A stretch of DNA of 64,000 nucleotides from an uncultured Alistipes sp. (GCA_944321965.1 CALUNH010000002.1:1-64000), one strand, 5' to 3'. Shown: positions 45,360-55,204, numbered from the stretch's first letter. Numbers and translations are program-made. Notes: generated from the sequence alone by a model not told the origin.

Positions 45360-45632
45360 ATGGCTTATTTAACAGCTGAAAAAAAGCAGGAGCTTTTTGG
45401 CCAGTACGGCAAGTCTAACACCGACACCGGTTCTCCCGAGAGCCAGATCGCGTTGTTTTCGTACCGTATCAACCACCTTACTGAACACCTCAAAAGCAAC
45501 AAGCACGACTTCGGTACCCAGCGCGCACTGCTGCGTCTGGTCGGCAAGCGTCGCCAGTTGCTGGAGTACCTCAAGGAGGTAGACATCGAGCGCTACCGCG
45601 CTATCGTCAAGACGCTCAATCTCCGCAAGTAA
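45360..45632 (+). CDS. rpsO: 30S ribosomal protein S15
   Basis: A 90-residue protein matching S15 over its full length: YGKSNTDTGSPESQIALFSY, RINHLTEHLKSNKHDFGTQR, LLRLVGKRRQLLEYL and the end YRAIVKTLNLRK. It binds 16S rRNA in the central domain. Adjacent to pnp, as in many bacteria, but with a terminator between them. Confidence 0.97.
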   Translation: MAYLTAEKKQELFGQYGKSNTDTGSPESQIALFSYRINHLTEHLKSNKHDFGTQRALLRLVGKRRQLLEYLKEVDIERYRAIVKTLNLRK

Positions 45633-45642
45633 TCCCGAGGTA

Positions 45643-45681
45643 AAAATGAGGGCAATTCCCGCAAGGGGTTGCCTTCATTTT
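45643..45681 (+). terminator. Terminator between rpsO and pnp
   Basis: AAAATGAGGGCAA pairs with TTGCCTTCATTTT (one G-T pair). Some read-through into pnp is likely because pnp has no obvious promoter in the remaining 40 bp. Confidence 0.65.
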
Positions 45682-45721
45682 CTTGCAACGATCAATCGAA
45701 ACATCATAGGTTTAAATTTTT

Positions 45722-47956
45722 ATGGAAGAAAAGAAGCTGTACAACGCAGTCCGCAAGATCATCACCCTGGCCGACGGCCGCCAGATCGAGATCGAAACGG
45801 GCAAGCTGGCCAAACAGGCCGACGGAGCCGTCGTCGTAAAAATGGGCGACACCATGCTCCTCGCTACCGTAGTGGCCGCAAAGGATGCAAAACCCGACAC
45901 CGATTTCATGCCCCTCCAGGTCGAATACAAGGAGAAATACGCCGCCTGCGGCCGATACCCCGGAGGCTTCATGAAGCGCGAAGGAAAGGCCAACGACAGT
46001 GAAATCCTCGTCGCTCGCCTCATCGACCGCGCCCTCCGGCCCCTGTTCCCCGCAGACTACCACGCCGAGGTATACGTCACCGTGAACCTCATCTCCGCAG
46101 ACAAGGACATTCAGCCCGATGCCCTGGCCGGTCTGGCCGCATCGGCCGCACTCGCCGTGTCGGACATCCCCTTCGGAGGCCCCATCTCCGAAGTCCGCGT
46201 CGTACGCCGGAACGGGCAATACGCCATCAACCCCAACTTCTCCGAAATGCCCGAATGCGACCTCGACATCATGGTCGGAGGTACCATCGACAACATCCTC
46301 ATGGTCGAGGGTGAGATGAAGGAGGTATCCGAGGAGGTCATGCTCGGAGCCATCAAGTTCGCGCATGAGGAGATCAAGAAGCACTGCGCCGTACAGATCG
46401 AACTCTCCAAGGAGCTCGGCAAGGATGTAAAACGCACCTACTGCCACGAGGTCAACGATGAGGAACTCCGCCAGACGATCATCCGCGAACTCTACGACAA
46501 GGCTTACGCCATCGCTACGAGCGGCACCATGAAGCACGAGCGCGAAGAACTCTTCAACGCCCTCGAAGCCGAGTTCGCTTCGCGATACACCGAGGAGGAA
46601 CTCGTCGAAAAGGCCCCCCTCATCCACAAGTATTTCCACGACGACGTCCAGAAAAAGGCCATGCGAAACATGATCCTCGACGAGGGAAAGCGCCTCGACG
46701 GACGCCGAACCGACGAGATCCGCCCCATCTGGTGCGAGGTCGGATACCTGCCCGCCGCTCACGGCTCGGCCATCTTCACCCGCGGTGAAACCCAGGCCCT
46801 GGCGACCGTGACCCTCGGCACGAAACTCGACGAAAAGGTCAAGGACGAAGTCCTCGTACAGGGCACCGAGCAGTTCGTGCTCCACTACAACTTCCCGCCC
46901 TTCTCCACCGGCGAGGCGAAGGCCGCACGCGGCCTCTCGCGCCGCGAAATCGGACACGGACACCTCGCATGGCGCGCCCTGAAGCCCATGATTCCGCTGG
47001 GTGAGGAGAATCCCTACGCCGTGCGCGTCGTGTCGGACATCCTCGAATCAAACGGTTCGTCCTCGATGGCAACCGTCTGCGCCGGAACCCTCGCTCTGAT
47101 GGATGCCGGTGTCAAGATCAAGAAACCCGTCTCGGGTATCGCCATGGGTCTGATCACAGACTCCGAAACCGGAAAATGGGCCGTACTCTCCGATATCCTC
47201 GGCGATGAGGACCACCTCGGTGACATGGACTTCAAGGTGACCGGTACGAAGGACGGTATCACCGCTACCCAGATGGATATCAAGGTCGACGGACTCTCCT
47301 ACGAGGTCCTCGCTGCCGCTCTGGAGCAGGCTCGTCAGGGCCGTATGCACATCCTCGGCAAAATCACCGAGTGCATCGCCGAACCGCGGGCCGACTACAA
47401 GCCTTGCGTACCGAGAATCGTCCAGATCACCATCCCGCAGGATATGATCGGTCCGGTAATCGGCCCCGGCGGAAAGGTCATTCAGGATATTCAGAAGACA
47501 ACCAACACCACCATCACCATCACCGAGGTCGACAACAAGGGTATCGTCGATATCTTCGGCGTCGACAAGGAGGCCCTCGACGGTGCTCTGGCTCGCATCA
47601 AGGCCATCGTGGCCATCCCCGAGGTCGGCGAAACCTATCACGGAAAGATCCGTTCGATCGTCGCATTCGGAGCATTCGTCGAGATCATGCCCGGAAAGGA
47701 TGCCCTGCTCCACATCTCCGAAATCGATTACAAACGTTTCGAGACCATGGAGGAGACCGGACTCAAGGAAGGGGACGAGATCGATGTCAAGCTCATCGGG
47801 CTCGATCCCAAGACCAACAAACTCAAACTTTCGCGCAAGGCCCTGCTGCCGAAGCCCGAAGGTTATGTCGAGCGGGAGCGGCGCCCCAGACCCGAACGCG
47901 GAGACCGGGGAGAACGCCGTGAACGCCGCGAACGCCATGACCATAAGGAGGAGTAA
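45722..47956 (+). CDS. pnp: Polynucleotide phosphorylase
   Basis: A 744-residue 3'-5' exoribonuclease. Two RNase PH cores: the first about 20-230 ([27 protein letters not shown]), the second about 330-560 ([58 protein letters not shown]). A KH domain follows ([15 protein letters not shown]) and then an S1 domain ([26 protein letters not shown] split across the fold). The end is an arginine/glutamate-rich tail of about 25 residues ([16 protein letters not shown]), longer and more charged than in E. coli, perhaps for RNA or partner binding. Confidence 0.97.
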   Translation: MEEKKLYNAVRKIITLADGRQIEIETGKLAKQADGAVVVKMGDTMLLATVVAAKDAKPDTDFMPLQVEYKEKYAACGRYPGGFMKREGKANDSEILVARLIDRALRPLFPADYHAEVYVTVNLISADKDIQPDALAGLAASAALAVSDIPFGGPISEVRVVRRNGQYAINPNFSEMPECDLDIMVGGTIDNILMVEGEMKEVSEEVMLGAIKFAHEEIKKHCAVQIELSKELGKDVKRTYCHEVNDEELRQTIIRELYDKAYAIATSGTMKHEREELFNALEAEFASRYTEEELVEKAPLIHKYFHDDVQKKAMRNMILDEGKRLDGRRTDEIRPIWCEVGYLPAAHGSAIFTRGETQALATVTLGTKLDEKVKDEVLVQGTEQFVLHYNFPPFSTGEAKAARGLSRREIGHGHLAWRALKPMIPLGEENPYAVRVVSDILESNGSSSMATVCAGTLALMDAGVKIKKPVSGIAMGLITDSETGKWAVLSDILGDEDHLGDMDFKVTGTKDGITATQMDIKVDGLSYEVLAAALEQARQGRMHILGKITECIAEPRADYKPCVPRIVQITIPQDMIGPVIGPGGKVIQDIQKTTNTTITITEVDNKGIVDIFGVDKEALDGALARIKAIVAIPEVGETYHGKIRSIVAFGAFVEIMPGKDALLHISEIDYKRFETMEETGLKEGDEIDVKLIGLDPKTNKLKLSRKALLPKPEGYVERERRPRPERGDRGERRERRERHDHKEE

Positions 47957-48016
47957 AAAGTTTCTGTTTTTGTGATATTTCGGGCAGGAATTTCTCAGCA
48001 AATTCCGTCCGGAATA

Positions 48017-48047
48017 TTGCATAATTTGTCAGAGTTTTCTATATTTG
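48017..48047 (+). promoter_or_regulatory. Promoter of the OmpA/TPR lipoprotein gene
   Basis: TTGC (48017-48020), 20 bp after the G, TATATTTG (48040-48047). The gene starts at 48358, so the leader would be about 300 nt and include the purine-rich tract. Confidence 0.55.
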
Positions 48048-48099
48048 CGATGTTTCAGTGCCCGGAATGCGGGGAGCAAAAAAGGTTGAGTTGCAAAAA

Positions 48100-48320
48100 A
48101 CTACACGCATGGAGGGAGGAGCCGAGAGAGGGAGAGCGAAGGGAGAGACGAGGAGAGTGACGGAGGCTGACGGAGAGTGACGAGAGGCTGAGGTTGACCG
48201 AGGCGGAAGCGGACGGAAGCGGACGGAAACGGAAGTGGAGGCTGACCAATGCGGAAAATGAGACGGTAGCAGAGAGTAGTGAGACGGACAGAAAAAGCGA
48301 CAGAAGCTGACAAATAAGGC
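48100..48320 (+). repeat. Purine-rich leader with degenerate short repeats
   Basis: The + strand is dominated by G and A with recurring words such as GGCTGAC, GAGAGTGACG and CGGAAGCGGA (three near-copies around 48205-48235). It seems to be transcribed as part of the 5' leader of the lipoprotein gene. No believable gene on either strand. Confidence 0.55.
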
Positions 48321-48357
48321 AAACAATTAAATAAACAACTCTAACTTTTACCTAATT

Positions 48358-50091
48358 ATGAAAAACATCATGAGATTGAGCGTTGTGCTCGTGGCTGCCG
48401 CTTTGGCATTTTCGAGCTGTAACTGCTTCAAGAAGATGGCCCAGAATCGGGATGACATCAAACTGACGGTGACCCCCGAGATCCTGACACTGAACAACGG
48501 CATCGTAGCCGCAGACATCAATGTCACCTTCCCGCAGGAGTATTTCAACAAAAAAGCCGTCATCAAGGTAACCCCCGTGATCGTGTTCGAAGGCGGAGAG
48601 GTGGCCGGAACGACCAAATACTATCAGGGTTCGAAAGTCGATGAAAACTACGCAGTCGTAGATCAGTCCAACGGCGGGAATTTCACCCAGCACGTGGAAT
48701 TCGCATATGACCCCCGCATGGATCAGTGCGAACTCCAGATCCGAGCCGAAATCAAATGCCCCAAGGGCAAGTGCAAGGAGTTCACGCTCGTGAACCTCAA
48801 CAACGGTGCAATCCCCACCAAGGAGCAGGCTGCCGTCCTCGCCGGTAACGATGCCGCCGCAAAGGCCGCTATCGCCAAGGAGTTCGGTCTGACCGTCGCC
48901 TACGGACTCAACACCCTCCAGAAGGACCTCAAGTACGGAGACCTCATGCAGCAGATGAACAACGACTACAAGAAGGTAACCACCGTCGTTGACAAAACGG
49001 ACCTCCTCTATGCTATCAACTCCTCCGTCGTAACGAAGAAGAACGAGCAGAACGCAAACCTCGACGCATTCAAGGCCAACGTCGACAAGAACCTCGAAAA
49101 CGATCGCGCAACCCAGAACATCGCCGTGAAGGGCTATGCTTCCCCCGATGGACCGGTGAAGTTCAACGACAAACTCTCCAAGGCCCGCAGCGAGTCCGGA
49201 CAGAAGGTCGTTGCAAAACTCCTCAAGGATGCCGGGCTGGAGATCGACGCCGCAGCTTACGGTGAGGACTGGGACGGTTTCAAGGAACTCGTTGAAAAAT
49301 CCGATATCCAGGACAAGAACCTCATTCTCCAGGTTCTCAGCCTCTACAACTCCCCCGCAGAGCGTGAGGCCGAAATCAAGAACATGTCCTCCGTATTCGA
49401 GGAGCTGAAGAAGGAGATCCTTCCCGAACTCCGTCGTTCGCAGATCGTCAACAGCACCGATCTCCAGGGCCTGACCGATGCCGAAATCATGGAGGCTTAC
49501 CGCAACGGCGGCGAACTGACCGCAGAGCACTACCTCTATGCGGCTCAGGTTCTTGCAAAGAACCCTGCCGAGCAGGTTGAGATCCTTACCGCCGCTTCGA
49601 AGAAGTACAACGATGCTCGCATCTGGAACAACCTCGGTGTTGCCCAGACCCAGGCAGGCGACAAGGCTGAGGCTCTGAAATCCTTCGAAAAGGCTGCAAA
49701 ACTCGACTCCTCGAAGGAACTCAACAAGAACCTCCTGCTGGCCAACCTCGCAAACGGCAACACCGCAGAGGCCAAGAAATACGCTGCGGCTGCCGACGCC
49801 GAGTCGAAGGCTGCCATGGCGGCTGCCGAAGGCGACTACAAGACCGCTGCCAAGGGTCTGAAAGGCTACAACGAGGCTATCGCACTCGTACAGTCGAACG
49901 ACCTGGCCGGAGCCAAGAAGGCTATCGCCAAGGACAACTCCGCAGAGGCTGACTACCTGCGCGCCGTGATCGCTGTCAAGGAAGGCGATCTGAAGACCGC
50001 AGAGGCTCAGCTCAAGAGCGCCGTCTCCAAGAACCCCGAGCTCGCTCAGAAGGCGGCAAAGGATGTCAACCTGAAGGCGCTGAACAAATAA
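48358..50091 (+). CDS. OmpA-like/TPR lipoprotein
   Basis: A 577-residue predicted lipoprotein (ALAFSSCNCFKKM, Cys about residue 21). Residues 35-140 look like a beta domain typical of Bacteroidota outer-membrane proteins (LTVTPEILTLNNGIVAADIN). Residues 225-330 resemble an OmpA-type peptidoglycan-binding fold (IAVKGYASPDGPVKFNDKLS, then KARSESGQKVV). Residues 400-577 are tetratricopeptide-like helices, alanine/lysine-rich (ARIWNNLGVAQTQAGDKAEA). It is probably an abundant periplasm-facing outer-membrane lipoprotein tying membrane and cell wall. Codon use is strongly biased, consistent with high expression. It has a long purine-rich leader and a strong terminator. The exact role is unknown. 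Confidence 0.75.
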   Translation: MKNIMRLSVVLVAAALAFSSCNCFKKMAQNRDDIKLTVTPEILTLNNGIVAADINVTFPQEYFNKKAVIKVTPVIVFEGGEVAGTTKYYQGSKVDENYAVVDQSNGGNFTQHVEFAYDPRMDQCELQIRAEIKCPKGKCKEFTLVNLNNGAIPTKEQAAVLAGNDAAAKAAIAKEFGLTVAYGLNTLQKDLKYGDLMQQMNNDYKKVTTVVDKTDLLYAINSSVVTKKNEQNANLDAFKANVDKNLENDRATQNIAVKGYASPDGPVKFNDKLSKARSESGQKVVAKLLKDAGLEIDAAAYGEDWDGFKELVEKSDIQDKNLILQVLSLYNSPAEREAEIKNMSSVFEELKKEILPELRRSQIVNSTDLQGLTDAEIMEAYRNGGELTAEHYLYAAQVLAKNPAEQVEILTAASKKYNDARIWNNLGVAQTQAGDKAEALKSFEKAAKLDSSKELNKNLLLANLANGNTAEAKKYAAAADAESKAAMAAAEGDYKTAAKGLKGYNEAIALVQSNDLAGAKKAIAKDNSAEADYLRAVIAVKEGDLKTAEAQLKSAVSKNPELAQKAAKDVNLKALNK

Positions 50092-50109
50092 GGATCCTTC
50101 ACAATACGG

Positions 50110-50143
50110 AAAAAGCCCGGATCAAACGATCCGGGCTTTTTTT
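50110..50143 (+). terminator. Terminator after the OmpA/TPR gene
   Basis: AAAAAGCCCGGATC pairs with GATCCGGGCTTTTT around AAAC, with extra T after it. Textbook intrinsic terminator. Confidence 0.85.
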
Positions 50144-50171
50144 GCGGGTTCGAATTATTTTCCTATTTTTG
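50141..50171 (+). promoter_or_regulatory. Promoter of deoC
   Basis: TTTG (50141-50144), 19 bp, TATTTTTG (50164-50171). The -33 element is embedded in the T run of the preceding terminator. Confidence 0.65.
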
Positions 50172-50192
50172 TACAAAACCACCAAGGAAAGT

Positions 50193-51074
50193 ATGGAATA
50201 CGCCAACCATCTGAAAGAGTACGCCCCGGCCTGGAGCCCTGCACAGGTAGACGAGGAGGTAGAACGCATCCGCAAAATCGCGGAATCTCGCAACCACAAC
50301 ACCGAAGTATACAAATTCTGCTATTCGGCCATTGACCTGACAACCCTGTCGTGCAACGACTCGGCAACCTCCGTTACGGAATTCGCGCGAAAGGCGGCCG
50401 AATTCTACGAGAAATACCCGCACATCCCCAATGTCGCATCGATCTGCGTCTATCCCGCATTCGTCGATACCGTAGGATTGGCCGTAGACGGAACCCCGAT
50501 GCGCATTACAAGTGTAGCCGGTGGGTTCCCCGCAGCTCAGACATTCCTCGAAGTGAAGGCTCTCGAAGTGGCCATGGCCGTGGAAAACGGGGCCGATGAA
50601 ATCGACATCGTAATGAACGTCGGACGAATGCTCACGGGTGAATACGATGAAGCGGCCAACGAGGTCGAGGTGATCCGATCGGAGATGGACAGCGACATCG
50701 TATTGAAGGTCATCATCGAGTCCGGAGCTCTCAAAACCCCCGAACTCATCCGCAAGGCGTCGCTGCTATCGATGTTTGCCGGGGCCGATTTCGTCAAGAC
50801 ATCCACCGGAAAGATCGATGTCGCAGCAACGCCCGAGGCTGCCGTAGTGATGTGCCAGGCCATCCGCGACTATTACCAGCAGACCGGACGCAAGGTGGGA
50901 TTCAAGGCCGCAGGAGGCGTCCGGACCCCCGAGGATGCAGCCCTCTACTATACGATTGTCGAGGAGATTCTCGGCAAGGAGTGGCTCACCACGGACCTCT
51001 TCCGCATCGGAGCCTCGTCCGCCGCGAACAACATCCTCTCGGCGATCGAAGGGAAAAGCGTCAAGTATTATTAG
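50193..51074 (+). CDS. deoC: Deoxyribose-phosphate aldolase
   Basis: A 293-residue class I aldolase that splits 2-deoxyribose 5-phosphate into glyceraldehyde 3-phosphate and acetaldehyde. Motifs: SAIDLTTLSCNDSATSV, VASICVYPAFV, GADEIDIVMNVGRML, KVIIESGAL, the Schiff-base lysine in GADFVKTSTGK and the activating lysine in VGFKAAGGVRT. This is the longer form, with an N-terminal extension of about 40 residues. I chose the ATG at 50193 because the promoter overlaps the longer open frame from 50142. Monocistronic with a terminator. Confidence 0.94.
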   Translation: MEYANHLKEYAPAWSPAQVDEEVERIRKIAESRNHNTEVYKFCYSAIDLTTLSCNDSATSVTEFARKAAEFYEKYPHIPNVASICVYPAFVDTVGLAVDGTPMRITSVAGGFPAAQTFLEVKALEVAMAVENGADEIDIVMNVGRMLTGEYDEAANEVEVIRSEMDSDIVLKVIIESGALKTPELIRKASLLSMFAGADFVKTSTGKIDVAATPEAAVVMCQAIRDYYQQTGRKVGFKAAGGVRTPEDAALYYTIVEEILGKEWLTTDLFRIGASSAANNILSAIEGKSVKYY

Positions 51075-51104
51075 CAGTATATCCGGCAGTCTGTTCTGAC
51101 AGAC

Positions 51105-51135
51105 AAAAAGGCAGCCCCGCAAGGGCTGCCTTTTT
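51105..51135. terminator. Terminator after deoC
   Basis: AAAAAGGCAGCCC pairs with GGGCTGCCTTTTT around CGCAA. Symmetric, so it can also stop the convergent small membrane-protein transcript. Confidence 0.8.
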
Positions 51136-51211
51136 CGATGGGAGAGACAAGGAGCAACCGGTAGTACCTTGTAAAATAAGCGGGACACGAAACTCCGCCC
51201 GATCGCGGCCG

Positions 51212-51448
51212 CTACTCCCGGAGCGAATCAGGGAGTTCCGGCGCCCCGGAGAGTGAATCGACGCCCGCACCGGACTCGCCGGAAGCAGGCCCAACGGGGG
51301 CAGGCAGGGTCTCCCGAACCGGAACGGGTTGTTCTACGGTTTCGCCGAAATGCAACAGCGTCCGGAAACGGTCGCGGTGCAGGAACGTCATCACCACCAC
51401 GGCAAGGACCGCTACGGTCACCAGACTGCCAATCAATCGCTTGATCAT
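51212..51448 (-). CDS. Small membrane protein coupled to the S41 peptidase gene
   Basis: A 78-residue protein with one N-terminal transmembrane segment (LIGSLVTVAVLAVVVMTFL, residues 5-23) and a proline/serine/glutamate-rich tail that is probably disordered and periplasmic. I do not recognise a family. Its ATG overlaps the stop of the S41 peptidase gene by 4 nt (ATGA), which supports translation and a link with that protease. Confidence 0.6.
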   Translation of the reverse strand: MIKRLIGSLVTVAVLAVVVMTFLHRDRFRTLLHFGETVEQPVPVRETLPAPVGPASGESGAGVDSLSGAPELPDSLRE

Positions 51449-53085
51449 CGTTCGTCCTCCTCTCCTTTCAGAATCCCGATGGCACGCATGATCACGTTAT
51501 CCACGGGATAGATGTTCGCATAGAATCCGTTGTCCTCAAGCTGCGTGTTCCGGCCGATATAGGCCCGGAGCTGCGCCTCGATCAGTCGCCGGGAGCGGGC
51601 GATGTCGCCATAGCGCGGAGCAACGCCCTTCCGGGCCGCATAGCCGATAAAATCATCCACCAGCGTCCGGTCGCTGTCAAGCAGCGCTTCCAGCTGGTCG
51701 AGCGTCTGCACGGCATTCAAGGCCTCGCGGTGGCGGTCCGCATACTCGATCGTATAGCGGTAGAGGATGTTCCGTCCCACCACCTCGATGAAGTATTTCG
51801 TCACGTCGGTCGTATCGGCCGGAACAAAGACGTCCGGCATGATGCCCCCGCCGCCGTAGACCACCTTCCCGCCCGGCGTCACCCGCTTGAGCGAGTCGGC
51901 GAAATGGATGCTGTCCGCCGAGAAGAACTCGTTGTTCCGGTAGCGGTTCACCAGGTCCTCCTCGTAGCTCGCATCGTCGCCGATCGTGTAGGGTTTCTGG
52001 ATCGAACGGCCCGTCGGCGTATAGTAGCGTGCCGTCGTCAGGCGTAGCGCCGAGCCGTCGCTGTAGGGGATTTGCCGCTGCACGAGCCCCTTGCCGAACG
52101 ACCGTCGGCCGATGATCGTACCCCGGTCGTTGTCCTGCAGCGCCCCGGCCAGGATCTCGCTCGAAGAGGCGCTTCCTTCGTCGATCAGCACCGCAACCGC
52201 CATCTCCTGGGCCGTACCCGTTCCGTCGGCGTATTCCCGCAACTGGCGGTGGCGGCGGTCCTCCGTATAGACGATCAGCTGGCCTTCGTGCAGGAACTCG
52301 TTGGCAACACCGATAGCCTGATCGAGGAAACCGCCCGAATTGCCACGCAGGTCGAAGATCAGTTTCGTGACACCCTCCTCGCGCAGTTTCGCCAGCGACT
52401 GCCGGATCTCCGCGTGGGTGGTCCGCGCGAACTGACCCAGTTTGATATAGCCGATGCTGTCGGCGATCCGGAAGGCCGACTCGACGCTCTTGATCGGAAT
52501 CACGCCCCGTTCGACCTCAACCCGCACCAGATCGGAGATCCCCTGCCGTTCAAGCCCCAGGTGGACCTTCGATCCCCGAGGCCCCCGCAGGAGTTTGACG
52601 ATCCGGTTCTGCGGAATCCGGCGCCCGGCAACCAGCGAATCGTCGATCTCGATGATCCGGTCCCCGGCCTTCACGCCCGCCTTGTCGCTCGGACCCTGCG
52701 GGATGACGTTCAGCACGATCACCGTATCGGTGGCCATGTTGAAAACCACGCCGATGCCGTCGAACTCCCCTTCGAGCGGTTCGTTCAGCTCGGCCATCTC
52801 CGATGCCGGGATGTAGACCGAATGCGGGTCAAGCTCGCGCACCAGCAGCGGAATCACATGCTCCGAAAGCGAATCCATCGACACCGAATCGACATATTCG
52901 TTCTCGATCAGCGAAAGCGTATAGGTGAGTTTGTTCGTGGGAAGCGTCATGCGGTCGAGCACCCCCTTGAGTTGCGAAGCCGTGGTGTTGCGACCCAGAT
53001 ACTGTCCGAGCAGCAGCCCCGCGACCACGCCCGCCGCCAGCAGCAGCGGAAAGAGAATCGTCTGTTTCGAATTGCGGTACATCAC
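51445..53085 (-). CDS. S41 C-terminal processing peptidase
   Basis: A 546-residue membrane-anchored serine protease. One N-terminal transmembrane segment (LFPLLLAAGVVAGLLLG), then a PDZ domain (about 85-170, GIGVVFNMATDTVIVLNVIP, GVKAGDRIIEID). The S41 catalytic core has LIFDLRGNSGGFLDQA, the nucleophile in DEGSASSSEILAGAL (Ser about 306) and the general-base lysine in GRRSFGKGLVQ. The C-terminal 150 residues are a family extension. It processes or degrades periplasmic or outer-membrane proteins. Both neighbours overlap it by 4 nt, so three genes form a coupled operon with DUF3078 first. Confidence 0.92.
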   Translation of the reverse strand: MMYRNSKQTILFPLLLAAGVVAGLLLGQYLGRNTTASQLKGVLDRMTLPTNKLTYTLSLIENEYVDSVSMDSLSEHVIPLLVRELDPHSVYIPASEMAELNEPLEGEFDGIGVVFNMATDTVIVLNVIPQGPSDKAGVKAGDRIIEIDDSLVAGRRIPQNRIVKLLRGPRGSKVHLGLERQGISDLVRVEVERGVIPIKSVESAFRIADSIGYIKLGQFARTTHAEIRQSLAKLREEGVTKLIFDLRGNSGGFLDQAIGVANEFLHEGQLIVYTEDRRHRQLREYADGTGTAQEMAVAVLIDEGSASSSEILAGALQDNDRGTIIGRRSFGKGLVQRQIPYSDGSALRLTTARYYTPTGRSIQKPYTIGDDASYEEDLVNRYRNNEFFSADSIHFADSLKRVTPGGKVVYGGGGIMPDVFVPADTTDVTKYFIEVVGRNILYRYTIEYADRHREALNAVQTLDQLEALLDSDRTLVDDFIGYAARKGVAPRYGDIARSRRLIEAQLRAYIGRNTQLEDNGFYANIYPVDNVIMRAIGILKGEEDER

Positions 53086-54251
53086 TTGTTCTTGAAGGTA
53101 TACGTAAGACCCACGCTCAACAGCGTCTGGGTCTGTACTTCGGTATTCTGGGCCCGGTTATAGTAGAGCTGGAAACTCAGCGTCGTCGTCAGGAACTTCG
53201 TGGCCTTGATATCGACCGTATTCGTCCAGCGGACCGTCGGATGAATCCCCAGGCGCGGTTTCGTCTCCGGGTCCTTGCCCTCCTGCTCCCACGCCTCATA
53301 GGCGTGGCGGTACTCCGTATAGTCGCCGATCCGGTTCTGCTGGCTGATGTCCGTAATCCATCCGTAGAAGGAGTAGATCGTCGTCCGGTAGCGCAGGTAG
53401 CCCGTCTTCCCGAACGTCCGGTCGAAGTTGATCTCCACCGACGAACCCCCTTCGTACTTCGAGGTCTCATTCTCGGAGGCCAGACCGTAAGCCTCCCAGC
53501 CCGGCTTGCTGTCCCAGACATTGTTGCGGATCGTCTCGTTCTCCACGAAAACCGCACTCAGGGCCACAGGAGAGATGTTCACCGCAATCGGAAACTTCGC
53601 CACGGGGCTCTTGTAGGTCAAACCCAGCGAAACGTCGAGGTAACCCGGAGAGAGAAAGGTGCTCTTCAGGTGATCGATCTCCTGCTCGGTTCGCGACTTG
53701 TAGCCGTTGACGAACTGGCTCCGGAACTGGAACGTCGAACCGTAGGTCCAGTTCTTCGCCAGCGTGAAGGCCGGGTTCACCCAGAAAAGGAACTCGTCCT
53801 GGTTCTTGAACCAAACCCCGTTGCTCACCGTCTCGCCGTTGTCGTCCGTCGTCTCGACCTTCATGCGGTTGTAGCCGATTTTGGCCGAGAATTTCGTCTC
53901 GATCGAGAAGAGGTTCTTCTTGAACTGATGACGCAGGTTGAGCGTCGCAACCAGCGCAATGGAGTTGTCACCGCCCGATACGGCAATCCACGGATCGTTG
54001 TAGGACGACAGAGACCCCTGAAGCCCCGAACTGAACTCCAGATAGTTGCGCTCCTTGCGAATCGCGGCCCGCTCGGCCCTGTAGCGTGCCAGGCTGAAAT
54101 AGTCCACATCCACGGAGGTGGATTTCAGTTCGTCGCGGAACTTCACGTCCCGGGACTCGGCCTTGACCTCGTCGATCGAGATCTGGGCCGCGGCCGGAAG
54201 TCCCCCAACCAAAAGAAACATCCCTGCAAACAGCGCATGAAGACTTTTCAT
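53082..54251 (-). CDS. DUF3078 outer-membrane-type protein
   Basis: A 389-residue protein with a signal peptide (MFLLVGGLPAAAQIS). The rest is rich in alternating aromatic/polar strands (LNLRHQFKKNLFSIETKFSA, NQDEFLFWVNPAF, ending LLSVGLTYTFKNK), which fits a beta-barrel. It matches the Bacteroidota DUF3078 type. Function is unknown. Its stop overlaps the start of the S41 peptidase gene (ATGA), suggesting the protease acts on or with it. Confidence 0.8.
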   Translation of the reverse strand: MKSLHALFAGMFLLVGGLPAAAQISIDEVKAESRDVKFRDELKSTSVDVDYFSLARYRAERAAIRKERNYLEFSSGLQGSLSSYNDPWIAVSGGDNSIALVATLNLRHQFKKNLFSIETKFSAKIGYNRMKVETTDDNGETVSNGVWFKNQDEFLFWVNPAFTLAKNWTYGSTFQFRSQFVNGYKSRTEQEIDHLKSTFLSPGYLDVSLGLTYKSPVAKFPIAVNISPVALSAVFVENETIRNNVWDSKPGWEAYGLASENETSKYEGGSSVEINFDRTFGKTGYLRYRTTIYSFYGWITDISQQNRIGDYTEYRHAYEAWEQEGKDPETKPRLGIHPTVRWTNTVDIKATKFLTTTLSFQLYYNRAQNTEVQTQTLLSVGLTYTFKNK

Positions 54252-54283
54252 ATCCGAAGCGTTGACATTAGATTTCCAATTTG

Positions 54284-54320
54284 CAAAGTTATGAATTTAT
54301 TTACAAAATCCTTATTTTTG
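54284..54320. promoter_or_regulatory. Divergent -7 boxes for DUF3078 (-) and nfo (+)
   Basis: TAACTTTG on the minus strand (54291-54284) ends 32 nt before the DUF3078 ATG. TATTTTTG on the plus strand (54313-54320) lies 35 nt before the nfo ATG. The boxes point apart with 21 bp between. Neither has a clear -33 element. Confidence 0.5.
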
Positions 54321-54355
54321 CCCGTAGCTTAAAACACCTGAAAAAAACGTTCGCT

Positions 54356-55204
54356 ATGAAATATTTCGGAGCTCACGTCAGCGCCTCAGGCGGGGTCGAA
54401 AATGCGCCCCGCAACGCCCTCGCAATCGGGGCCTCGGGATTCGCGCTCTTCACCAAGAACCAGCGGCAGTGGATGGCAAAACCCCTGACTGCCGCCGAAA
54501 TCGACGCTTTCCGCCGCGCCTGCGACGAGTGCGGATACTCGGCCGCACAGATCCTGCCTCACGACTCCTATCTGATCAACCTCGGACATCCCGACGAGGC
54601 CGGTCTGGAGAAATCCCGCGAGGCCTTCATCGACGAGATGAAGCGTTGCGAACTCCTCGGTCTCGACCGGCTGAACTTCCACCCCGGAAGCCACCTGAAG
54701 CAGATCTCCGAGGAGGAGAGCCTCGACCGTATCGCCGCGTCGATCAATCTCGCTCTCGAACAGACCCGCGGCGTCACGGCCGTGATCGAAAATACCGCCG
54801 GGCAGGGTTCCAACCTCGGATTCCGCTTCGAACACCTCCGCTACCTGATCGACCGCGTGGAGGACAAGTCCCGCGTCGGGGTCTGCATCGACACCTGTCA
54901 CGCCTTTGCGGCCGGGTACGACCTGCGGACCGTCGAGGCGTGCGACGCCACCTTCGCCGAACTGGAGCGCATCGTCGGGTTCCGATACCTGAAGGGGATG
55001 CACCTGAACGATGCAATGAAGATCCTCGGCAGCCGCGTCGACCGCCATACCCCCCTGGGCGAAGGAATGATCGGCATGGAGTGTTTCCGCTACATCGCCC
55101 GCGACCCGCGCTTCGATGCTATTCCGCTGATTCTCGAAACCCCCGACGAGGCCCGCTGGCCCGAGGAGATCGCCCGTCTCAAGGCCTTCGCCGAGGAGGC
55201 GTAG
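54356..55204 (+). CDS. nfo: Endonuclease IV (AP endonuclease)
   Basis: A 282-residue zinc enzyme of base-excision repair that cuts 5' to abasic sites. Motifs: [103 protein letters not shown] and a final LILETPDE: the His/Asp/Glu metal ligands are all present. I chose the ATG at 54356, at the conserved opening and downstream of the -7 box; the frame is open from 54281. Confidence 0.95.
   Translation: MKYFGAHVSASGGVENAPRNALAIGASGFALFTKNQRQWMAKPLTAAEIDAFRRACDECGYSAAQILPHDSYLINLGHPDEAGLEKSREAFIDEMKRCELLGLDRLNFHPGSHLKQISEEESLDRIAASINLALEQTRGVTAVIENTAGQGSNLGFRFEHLRYLIDRVEDKSRVGVCIDTCHAFAAGYDLRTVEACDATFAELERIVGFRYLKGMHLNDAMKILGSRVDRHTPLGEGMIGMECFRYIARDPRFDAIPLILETPDEARWPEEIARLKAFAEEA

Noticed and set aside
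48050..48160. 36-codon frame starting MFQCPECGEQKR, zinc-ribbon-like
   Set aside because: The ATG is only 2 nt after the -7 box and would precede the likely transcript start. After 20 codons it runs into the purine-rich repeat. Possibly a decayed gene start, but not supportable.
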